Below, piece after piece: positions 1 through 6,163 of a stretch of DNA of 21,448 nt (position 1 is its first letter; each line of letters begins with the position of its first letter). Position numbers and translations under genes: made by a program. Below the pieces are notes generated by a model that ran no database searches, had not been told where the DNA came from, and worked only from the letters and a program-made list of their open reading frames with translations. Source of the stretch: a virus; the IMG/VR virus record IMGVR_UViG_3300042549_000891, positions 1-21,448 of that record. One strand, 5' to 3'.

Positions 1-129
1 ACTTGTAATCTGGTCTTTAAAGGTAGAACGCACATCAATATACAAGGCAGATATGCCACATAGAACGATGAATAAAGTTGCAACCACAGGGTTTTTAGCA
101 AAGTCTTTGAACGATACAGGTAATGCCAT
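1..129 (-). CDS. small membrane protein, N-terminal part only
   Basis: This gene runs off the left edge of the window, so only its first 43 residues are visible. It starts with ATG at 129, one base after the stop codon of the preceding gene. A short polar N-terminus (MALPVSFKDFAKNP) is followed by a hydrophobic stretch at about residues 15-30 (VVATLFIVLCGISALYI) and then a charged segment. This suggests a single membrane span with a helical part outside the membrane. Its place as the fourth gene of a run of small membrane proteins downstream of a promoter suggests a role in host lysis, but that is inference from position. I do not recognise a named family. Confidence 0.6.
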   Translation of the reverse strand, partial: MALPVSFKDFAKNPVVATLFIVLCGISALYIDVRSTFKDQITS

Positions 130-130
130 T

Positions 131-679
131 TTAAAATAGTTTTATATAGTAACCCAATGAATAATGATTTGTAGTCGCGTTTATCGTAAATAAGCCGTTT
201 TTAGGCGTCTTATACCCAAGACCAAGTCCTAATCCTAATTTGTTATCAAATGCCCTTAAATCGCCTATAACACCCAAGTAAACCTCTTTCTTAGGCTTTG
301 GTATTATAGTCTTTGTAACGTAAATAGTTTTTTCGTTTATTTCAGCTTTAAAACTTCTACCCTGAATCTTGTTTTGTGAGATCGTATCTTGAATGTATGC
401 GTATCCTAATGAATCTATGCGCATAGTATCAGAATAAACCTTTACTTGGTTGTAGTCTTTTACGATAGTAATTGTATCGTGAACCTCATCTATATTGTAA
501 ATTGTGTCTAAAACGACAAAAGGGATAGATTTCCCCTTAATGTACTTAGTAAAAGTTTTCTGTTGGTAAACTGTGTCGGTATCTACGATAACCGAAGACT
601 GACCTATATATTCAGATTTGTCCTTTATAAAAAGAAACACAATAATAACCAATATCGCTATTACTATATTCTTATACAT
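131..679 (-). CDS. membrane-anchored protein with outer-membrane-like C-terminus; possible spanin-type lysis protein
   Basis: A 182-residue protein. Residues 4-18 are a strong hydrophobic anchor (NIVIAILVIIVFLFI) followed by KDK, so the N-terminus probably sits in the inner membrane with the rest in the periplasm. The middle (about 30-135) is rich in T, D, V and I in alternating patterns and is probably extended beta structure. The last 45 residues look like three or four amphipathic beta strands (YLGVIGDL, LGLGLGLGY, LFTINATT, YSLGYYIKLF) ending in a terminal Phe, as in outer-membrane beta-barrel proteins. Its ATG overlaps the stop of the holin-like gene (TAATG at 679). Known spanins bridge inner and outer membranes to finish lysis. 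A bridging role here is inference; the function is unproven. Confidence 0.7.
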   Translation of the reverse strand: MYKNIVIAILVIIVFLFIKDKSEYIGQSSVIVDTDTVYQQKTFTKYIKGKSIPFVVLDTIYNIDEVHDTITIVKDYNQVKVYSDTMRIDSLGYAYIQDTISQNKIQGRSFKAEINEKTIYVTKTIIPKPKKEVYLGVIGDLRAFDNKLGLGLGLGYKTPKNGLFTINATTNHYSLGYYIKLF

Positions 680-852
680 TACTTAAATCTTTTACTTGCT
701 TTGTAGTAATAACGAATTGCAAATACCCCTGAAATAATAGCAGTCAAACCTGCTACCAAAGTTACAAATGGTTGTACCTGTGTTAGTGTTAATGATGCTG
801 CCGTAAGGCTTATACCTGTATTAACTAATGCTTGACTGCTATCTTGTGTCAT
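679..852 (-). CDS. holin-like small membrane protein
   Basis: A 57-residue protein. The N-terminal half (MTQDSSQALVNTGISLTAAS) is polar to mildly hydrophobic. Residues 28-47 form one clear hydrophobic span, followed by a positively charged tail (IRYYYKASKRFK). Small size, a membrane span and a basic C-terminus fit a phage holin-like protein that would permeabilise the inner membrane. Its start overlaps the stop of the 47-residue gene (TAATG at 852), and its own stop overlaps the start of the next gene (TAATG at 679), so the three are translationally coupled. No holin family can be named from sequence alone. Confidence 0.65.
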   Translation of the reverse strand: MTQDSSQALVNTGISLTAASLTLTQVQPFVTLVAGLTAIISGVFAIRYYYKASKRFK

Positions 853-995
853 TAATCTTCTGTTTTTTCCTCTTTAGGCTTTTGCTCAAGTTCAAGCTGA
901 CCAAAGAAAGTTAATAATGGTAATCCAAACTCTGTAGGGATTTTGTTAATAAATGCCTTTAAGTCGTTTAATTGCTGCTCGTTTAATGTAATCAT
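852..995 (-). CDS. small hypothetical protein, first gene of the lysis-type cassette
   Basis: A 47-residue protein: a charged helical N-terminus (MITLNEQQLNDLKAFINKIP), a short hydrophobic patch (FGLPLLTFFGQL) and a Glu/Lys-rich tail (KPKEEKTED). I do not recognise the family. It is the first gene after the consensus promoter at 1014-1044, with a short A/T-rich leader and no Shine-Dalgarno sequence. Its stop overlaps the start of the holin-like gene. The tight coupling makes it likely to be a genuine gene despite its size; a role in lysis is inferred only from its neighbours. Confidence 0.6.
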   Translation of the reverse strand: MITLNEQQLNDLKAFINKIPTEFGLPLLTFFGQLELEQKPKEEKTED

Positions 996-1013
996 ATTAT
1001 TTTATTTTATTCA

Positions 1014-1044
1014 CAAATATAGTTATTTGTTACGGATTAACAAA
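1014..1044 (-). promoter_or_regulatory. Bacteroidota-type promoter for the lysis-type cassette
   Basis: On the minus strand the sequence reads TTTG (1044-1041), a 19-base spacer, then TATATTTG (1021-1014). This matches the known Bacteroidota sigma factor consensus of TTTG at -33 and TAnnTTTG at -7. Transcription would start at roughly 1007-1010, just before the ATG at 995. The -33 element lies inside the last codons of the homing endonuclease gene and the spacer covers its stop codon. Confidence 0.75.
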
Positions 1045-1728
1045 TGACAAAGGAAGTAATGCCCATTTATAGCCTTTATGGGTTCTATTATAATTTTTTA
1101 AACACTCTGTCATACAAGCAGCATTAGCTTTTAATTCTTTATAAATATATCTTCTATTGTACCAAACCTTTATCAAATTATCATTTTTATCATATTGACC
1201 TATTGGTTCATATATAGATAGCCAATATTGTTCAGTTTTTCTTTTATGTTCATCTGTCCAAGAACCATTTGATTTCCCTTTAAAATACTCTGATAACTTT
1301 CTTCTATGTTCTTCAGATTTTGGTCTATTTTTTAATGCAATAGATATTTTTAAATTTCTTTCTTTTGTAAGAGGGGGTTTATGTTTTGCAGCTTCTCTTA
1401 ATTTAGCCTTTGTTTCTTCAGATGCTTTTCTACCTTTATTCCATAATCCATTCATTTCCTCTCCACCATCGGTTAAATTAGCAAGTGTGCCTGTCTTTTT
1501 ATCTATTCTACCATACAAAGAAATAAGTTCAATTTCCTTCTCTAATGCTTGTTCTCTTGTTAAATCATCAAATAATATTTCTACATCATAATTGGTTCTT
1601 GAAACTATTGATTTCCAAATTATGTTTTTTCTTTGATTCTTCTCATAAGCCCTTTTTATATGAGTAGCTATGCCAATATAAAAAGGTTCATTCTTATCAA
1701 GCCTAATATGTCTGTAAACGTATGCCAT
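1030..1728 (-). CDS. GIY-YIG homing endonuclease with NUMOD motifs
   Basis: A 232-residue free-standing homing endonuclease. The N-terminal GIY-YIG nuclease domain (about 1-90) shows VYRH at 4-7, YIG at 17-19, an Arg at 26, a Glu-rich helix (ALEKEIELI, 61-69) and the ANLTDGGE motif (83-90). Residues about 98-160 carry repeated NUMOD3-like DNA-binding motifs (KGRKASEETKAKL; RPKSEEHRRKLSEYFKGK). Residues about 175-223 look like a NUMOD1-type helix-turn-helix (IGQYDKNDNLIKVW). Such enzymes cut DNA lacking the element and spread by repair. The gene appears more A/T-rich than its neighbours. Its last eight residues, LPLSFVNP, closely resemble the end of the upstream gene, LPLPFSNP. No intron or intein is evident. 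Confidence 0.9.
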   Translation of the reverse strand: MAYVYRHIRLDKNEPFYIGIATHIKRAYEKNQRKNIIWKSIVSRTNYDVEILFDDLTREQALEKEIELISLYGRIDKKTGTLANLTDGGEEMNGLWNKGRKASEETKAKLREAAKHKPPLTKERNLKISIALKNRPKSEEHRRKLSEYFKGKSNGSWTDEHKRKTEQYWLSIYEPIGQYDKNDNLIKVWYNRRYIYKELKANAACMTECLKNYNRTHKGYKWALLPLSFVNP

Positions 1729-1733
1729 TAAAG

Positions 1734-1741
1734 CAAAGATA
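1734..1741 (-). promoter_or_regulatory. possible -7 promoter box of the homing endonuclease
   Basis: The minus strand reads TATCTTTG, a full match to TAnnTTTG, ending six bases before the endonuclease ATG at 1728. A transcript from it would be nearly leaderless. No TTTG is present at the expected 19-21 bp spacing (TTTT occurs at about 15 bp), so the promoter is uncertain. Confidence 0.35.
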
Positions 1742-1745
1742 AAGA

Positions 1746-2072
1746 TTAAGGGTTAGAAAAAGGCAGAGGCAAAGAAATTATCGGTGGATTAACTTGATTC
1801 TCTATTTGAGCATCTAAATTAAGGTCTAAAGCCTCTACATCTATTGAATCATCTAACCAACCACAAACGATGTCATAGGTTAACTCCTCGTAAGGTATAA
1901 AGTTAGCAACATCATCCTTTGAGAATGATTGACTGCCGTAAACACTTGCAAAGTATTCTACTCCGTTAATTGTTTCTTTAGCAAACCTTGACCAATGAAC
2001 ATTTATAACAAAATCTGTAAGCGTTCCGTCAGTTGGAACTGAATCCATTTGGTTAATGTAAAAGTATTTCAT
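1746..2072 (-). CDS. small conserved phage protein, function unknown
   Basis: A 108-residue acidic protein. The N-terminus has the pattern YxINQMDSVPTDG followed by VINVHW (about residues 23-27) and VYGSQSF (44-50), then FIPYEELTYDIVCGWL (58-73) and a Pro/Leu-rich end (PPIISLPLPFSNP). I recognise this kind of protein as recurrent in tailed phages near tail-fibre or lysis genes, but its role is not known to me. The start is ATG at 2072, one base after the fibre stop. Downstream lies the inserted homing endonuclease, whose C-terminus resembles the end of this protein. Confidence 0.75.
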   Translation of the reverse strand: MKYFYINQMDSVPTDGTLTDFVINVHWSRFAKETINGVEYFASVYGSQSFSKDDVANFIPYEELTYDIVCGWLDDSIDVEALDLNLDAQIENQVNPPIISLPLPFSNP

Positions 2073-2073
2073 A

Positions 2074-5049
2074 TTATTTATTTAAGATTAATTGTTTTAA
2101 TTCTTCTATTTGTGCTTGTTGCTGCTGTATAGCCTTTACTAATATTGGGATAAAGTCTTGTCTTAAAGATTTGTATGTTATAGCATTCTCATCTTCATCT
2201 TTATTTTTCCATTCATCAATTAAATCAGGAAAAATACTTTCAACTTCTTGAGCAATAAATCCTCTTACATTTTTTCCATTATTACCACTTTCAACTTTCC
2301 AATCATATTTTCTTGGTTTTAGTGCCATAATAGCATCCAATCCAATATCTAAATCTTGAATGTTTTCTTTTAATCTTTCATCAGAAATAGCTGATATACT
2401 TTGATTAGTTGCAAACACTGTACCAGCTCCATTAACTTTAAATCTATATGCAGAATTTGTTATATCCCTTACATAATAAGTTTCTTCTGCATTTGTAATA
2501 CTTGCAAACATAGCACCATTATCGTCAAATCTAAAGCCATCAGCAGCATCTATATTAATAGTTGTTTTACCAATTAATACTCGTGCATCCGATGTGATTC
2601 TCATTTTTTCGCTTGGCGCACCAGCATTTGAAGTATTAAACTTTATATCACCAGTTCTATTTCCAGCACTTGTTGTAACACCTTCTATCGTAGCAAATGA
2701 TGTGTTTGTTCCACCATTATTTGATGCCCATATTACTGCATATCCAGCACCAGCAGTTGAAACTGGGTCGTATAATCTTACATGACCATCTTGAATTTCT
2801 AATTTAGCAGCAGGACTACTCGTTCCGATTCCAACGTTACCAGCTACTATATTTAATACATCTGTATTTGTTGCATCTCTAAATCCTAAAATATTACTTC
2901 TTGCATAGATTCTGCCTTGTAATGTAGTTCCATCAAATTTGAAAAAACTTACAATATTATCATCTACACCAGCATTGTTTCTACCATTTAATATCATTGT
3001 AGTTCCACCACTATTTGAATTTGCCGTTACACTACTTGAGAATGTAGCAGCTTGATTTGCTGCTAATGTTAATGCAGTTGTGCCACCGCCTGTTTCTAAA
3101 GTAATTGTTCCACTCGCATTATAGTTAGCTAATGTAACTCTGTCAGATGACCAATATAAAGCACCACTACCTGCAGTCATCCCTGTTAATCTATATGCTG
3201 ATGCTTGAACTGTACTTGAAAAAACTGCACTCGTTCCGTTTAATGCACCTGTTAAAGTACCACCTGTTAAAGGTAGGTAAGAACTTAAAGCAGAACTTGT
3301 AATATATCCTGCACCATTTGTGATTTGGTCATTATTTGTAGGTATTGTGATTACCCCTGTTGTGCTATTGTAAGCACCACTACCTGCCACAAAACTTAAA
3401 GCTGCTCTTGACCTTGCATCCGTAAAGTAAAGGTTTGTTCCTTCTGTTACTTGTGTCGTTGTATAATCGCCACTTGCTGCCACAACCGCACCTGTTCTAC
3501 CAAATACACTTGTAACAGGATAATTAATATTAGATGTCAATGCTATTGTTCCACTTGCATCAGGCAAAGTCCAAGTTCTTGCACTTGATACTGTTGTAAT
3601 TGGCTGTAAATAATTAGTAAACCCTCCTGACTTTAATACTAATGTACCAATAGCCGTAGCGGTATCTCTTGATAAAGCTGCCAACCAATTTCCTGATGTA
3701 TCAGTAGCAAAAACATTTTGAGCATACAAATCAAAAAGACCTAAAGTAACATTAGCGGTTGCGCCTGTGTATGGTACATAGCTACTTAAATTAGATGTCA
3801 ATGCAATAGTACCTGATGCATTTGGAAATGTGTAAGTTCTATTAGTTGTATTGTCAAAATTTAATTGAGAATATTTTGCTGTATCTGCATCATATAAAGA
3901 TAAAATACTATAATTTGAAATTTTACTTGCATAAATTGCAAAGCTATTTCCAAGTGCTGTAACAGGTGCGCCAAAAGTTAAATTTAAAGCATTGTTAAAA
4001 ATAACAGGAGTATTAAAAGACTTTAATCCTGTTATTGTTTGAGTAGTATCAAGAGTAACATAATTACCTGCAGGTTGCTTTGCATTAAACGTACTCCAAT
4101 CTGTTGAACTTAACTTACCTGTATTTGTAGCCGAAGCAACAGGCAGATTAAAAGTATGAGTAGCCGTTGAACTTGATATGTTAAAATCCGTTCCACTTGT
4201 TCCTGTCGCTAAAAATTGTACTTGTCTTGTTAAGTTATTTAACGAAGTTAATCCCTTAGAAAATGTTGTAACTACTTGGCACAAATGATTGTTCTCTGTG
4301 TGTAAAGTAACTACTCTTGTATCCACGTTAACATATATTCTAATTGCTATTCTATCAGTTATTGCTAAAGTAGTTTGAGTAACAGGTATAGCAAAATAAT
4401 AAGGACTTAAAGTTGTACCGTTTGTTAAATATTCAGGTACGCTTTGGCTACTTCCTATTAAAGTAAAAGTAGTGCCGTCATACTTATAAACCTCTGCATA
4501 TACATAAGGATTGTGATTATTAGAGTTTACACTAAAATAAAACTCACAATTAAAGTTTCCTGCAGGTACTTCTAATAAAGCAGGGTCATTAGCATCAGTT
4601 AAGTAACTTGCTATGTATCCATTAGTTGAAGCCGTAATATCTGTTCCTGCACCTGCAATAGGGTCTTTACTAAATTCTCTATAAGCAACACCTCCTATTG
4701 TACCTTGACTTACACTTGAATTTAGATAATAAGATACAGAACTTCCCCCACCTGTTGATGTTGGGAAATCTGCCAATGCGCCATCCCCTCTAACATATTG
4801 AGTAGCATCCCCTGCAAATCCAATATTAATAGTTCCTGCACTTGTAATTGGACTGCCTGTTATCGTTAAAGCGTTTCCTGTTTCTGTAATCCCTACACTT
4901 GTAACAGTACCCGTTGTGGCAAATAAATTAGCTATCTGTAATAACGTAATCTTTTTACTTACTCCTGTAATCGGATCGCCTATAATTGTTAAATCAGAAG
5001 TTTGTGGTGCAACGTTTGTCGCTAACTGATTAATTTTTTTTGATTCCAT
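2074..5049 (-). CDS. tail fibre / receptor-binding protein with C-terminal endosialidase-type chaperone
   Basis: A 991-residue fibre protein. The start at 5049 is chosen because it overlaps the preceding stop (TAATG) and gives the N-terminus MESKKINQL; an in-frame ATG 30 bases upstream would lie inside the previous gene. The N-terminal part and shaft are Thr/Ser/Gly/Asn-rich beta repeats typical of trimeric fibres (GTVTSVGITETG, SNLSSYVPYTGATANVTLG, TEGTNLYFTDARSRAAL, LPLTGGTLTGAL). A more globular segment lies at about 110-260. The last 103 residues begin SDERLKENIQDLDIGLDAI and contain GFIAQEVESIFP and a final helix rich in Gln and Glu: the Peptidase_S74 intramolecular chaperone, which helps trimerisation and cleaves itself, probably just before Ser889. 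It is likely the host-binding protein. Confidence 0.92.
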   Translation of the reverse strand: MESKKINQLATNVAPQTSDLTIIGDPITGVSKKITLLQIANLFATTGTVTSVGITETGNALTITGSPITSAGTINIGFAGDATQYVRGDGALADFPTSTGGGSSVSYYLNSSVSQGTIGGVAYREFSKDPIAGAGTDITASTNGYIASYLTDANDPALLEVPAGNFNCEFYFSVNSNNHNPYVYAEVYKYDGTTFTLIGSSQSVPEYLTNGTTLSPYYFAIPVTQTTLAITDRIAIRIYVNVDTRVVTLHTENNHLCQVVTTFSKGLTSLNNLTRQVQFLATGTSGTDFNISSSTATHTFNLPVASATNTGKLSSTDWSTFNAKQPAGNYVTLDTTQTITGLKSFNTPVIFNNALNLTFGAPVTALGNSFAIYASKISNYSILSLYDADTAKYSQLNFDNTTNRTYTFPNASGTIALTSNLSSYVPYTGATANVTLGLFDLYAQNVFATDTSGNWLAALSRDTATAIGTLVLKSGGFTNYLQPITTVSSARTWTLPDASGTIALTSNINYPVTSVFGRTGAVVAASGDYTTTQVTEGTNLYFTDARSRAALSFVAGSGAYNSTTGVITIPTNNDQITNGAGYITSSALSSYLPLTGGTLTGALNGTSAVFSSTVQASAYRLTGMTAGSGALYWSSDRVTLANYNASGTITLETGGGTTALTLAANQAATFSSSVTANSNSGGTTMILNGRNNAGVDDNIVSFFKFDGTTLQGRIYARSNILGFRDATNTDVLNIVAGNVGIGTSSPAAKLEIQDGHVRLYDPVSTAGAGYAVIWASNNGGTNTSFATIEGVTTSAGNRTGDIKFNTSNAGAPSEKMRITSDARVLIGKTTINIDAADGFRFDDNGAMFASITNAEETYYVRDITNSAYRFKVNGAGTVFATNQSISAISDERLKENIQDLDIGLDAIMALKPRKYDWKVESGNNGKNVRGFIAQEVESIFPDLIDEWKNKDEDENAITYKSLRQDFIPILVKAIQQQQAQIEELKQLILNK

Positions 5050-5498
5050 TAATAAGTATAATTTGTAGGCACCTGGCACCTGTTGTTTATAAATGGTAAA
5101 TTCAAAGCAATATCACACTTGACACCTGCTAAAAAATCAGGATCAGATTCCGTGAAATATGTCATTGGAATATTATCCCCGCAAGTCCAAGTAACTACCC
5201 CATAATCTAAAGGGTATCTTAATTGAGCAATAAAATCTTGTGCTACCAATGTTTGATCTGATAAAACTTCCGTTTCGTTTGTTTCCTCTGATAGCATTCT
5301 ATCCATAAAGTAAAAACTGAAATTGAAATCTATTTCTTTAGCACCTATTGTAGCACCTGTTAACGTAAAAAACATAGCAGGATAAGTAACCTCGCCATTG
5401 CTTAAACGTTCCCAGACATCCCCAAAGTAAACAAAATTAATTTGTTCGTGGTCGTTTCCTATCTTTGTCAGTTCGCTGACGATTTGATTCAAAGTCAT
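5049..5498 (-). CDS. conserved phage neck/tail-terminator-like protein (tentative)
   Basis: A 149-residue acidic protein between the connector and the fibre. The start gives MTLNQIVSELTKIGNDHEQINFVYFGD, and the centre has AMFFTLTGATIGAKEI and a hydrophobic beta strand (FNFSFYFMDRM). An N-terminal helix, a central beta sheet, the size and the position after the portal and connector all resemble neck or tail-completion proteins of siphoviruses, but I see no diagnostic motif. Its stop overlaps the fibre start (TAATG at 5049). Its first 68 bases overlap the tail of a small upstream gene by 62 bases. The gene is very likely real; the function is tentative. Confidence 0.6.
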   Translation of the reverse strand: MTLNQIVSELTKIGNDHEQINFVYFGDVWERLSNGEVTYPAMFFTLTGATIGAKEIDFNFSFYFMDRMLSEETNETEVLSDQTLVAQDFIAQLRYPLDYGVVTWTCGDNIPMTYFTESDPDFLAGVKCDIALNLPFINNRCQVPTNYTY

Positions 5499-5565
5499 TC
5501 TTTTTAGCTTTTTCCAAATAAACTTTTAGCTTATTTTGGTTTTTTATAGTTACTTGTTTACTCAT
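5437..5565 (-). CDS. small basic protein (possible)
   Basis: A 42-residue, very Lys/Arg-rich frame beginning MSKQVTIKNQNKLKVYLEKA and ending KDRKRPRTN. It starts one base after the connector stop codon (5567-5569), which is the spacing seen at other junctions here. It overlaps the next gene by 62 bases in another frame, far more than the usual overlaps in this genome. It is either a genuine small basic protein, possibly nucleic-acid binding, or a spurious frame. I do not know the family. Confidence 0.4.
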   Translation of the reverse strand: MSKQVTIKNQNKLKVYLEKAKKNDFESNRQRTDKDRKRPRTN

Positions 5566-5566
5566 A

Positions 5567-6163
5567 TTAGCAGCATCCAATATTACCCTGATACCTTTCC
5601 TCAAAAGTTCTTTTACGTTTGCCCTCGTAATCATCATCATTGCAACAAGCATCCCCTAAGTACATTGAAACTGTGTAACCTTCATTATCAGGCTTGATTG
5701 AATCAATGCCGCTACCAAAGTTTAGGTAGTTAGGATATAAAGCATTGTTTTGTTTTAGGTATTTAATTAACCTTTGCTTGTAAAATTCTGCTCTGGCTTT
5801 GTATCTATTAGCCACATCAATCATATCTTGCATTGACGGATTTTCTTGATTTTCGCCTGACTTTCTTAAAAGCCCTTTGTTATAAAACTGAAACGATAAG
5901 CCTTGTGGTAATTCAGACATTACAAAATAGATTAATGTATCTACAATGTAATCGTCTAATAAAGTAGTTTGTAAATTTGTGTATGTATTGGTATCAACCG
6001 CCGTTTGTAATTCATTGTAAAGTGCCGATCCTAAAGCAGGCAAAATATACATATCTTGCGCCGTTTTAATTTCAGGCAATACTAATTTTTCATCTACGTT
6101 TGCGTGCAATCCTGTTCTGTCTTTAATTGACTGGACTGATATAAATAAAGTATTCTTGCTCAT
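5567..6163 (-). CDS. head-tail connector-like protein
   Basis: A 198-residue protein starting MSKNTLFISVQSIKDRTGLH. The start at 6163 is chosen because it overlaps the portal stop (TAATG); a longer in-frame version would extend 45 bases into the portal gene. Residues about 10-50 contain the pattern IKDRTGLHANVDEKLVLPEIK then AQDMYILPALGSALYNEL, which I recognise from a recurrent Bacteroidota phage family (I think DUF6712, unverified) located next to the portal. The mostly helical content and the position fit a gp6-like adaptor that joins portal and tail. The C-terminus is acidic then basic and ends with two cysteines (NIGCC), preceded by another CC pair (GDACCNDDDY). Confidence 0.65.
   Translation of the reverse strand: MSKNTLFISVQSIKDRTGLHANVDEKLVLPEIKTAQDMYILPALGSALYNELQTAVDTNTYTNLQTTLLDDYIVDTLIYFVMSELPQGLSFQFYNKGLLRKSGENQENPSMQDMIDVANRYKARAEFYKQRLIKYLKQNNALYPNYLNFGSGIDSIKPDNEGYTVSMYLGDACCNDDDYEGKRKRTFEERYQGNIGCC

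Noticed and set aside
1030-1728. Group I intron or intein carrying the endonuclease
   Set aside because: The upstream gene has its own stop and complete-looking C-terminus, no split gene resumes after the endonuclease, and no splicing motifs are apparent.
2074-5049. Diversity-generating or phase-variation cassette in the fibre gene
   Set aside because: The repeats are ordinary fibre-shaft protein motifs that differ at DNA level; no reverse transcriptase, template repeat, invertase or inverted repeats are visible.
5050-5079. Longer fibre N-terminus starting at 5079
   Set aside because: It lies inside the upstream gene; the ATG at 5049 overlaps the stop in the TAATG pattern seen throughout and gives a more fibre-like N-terminus.
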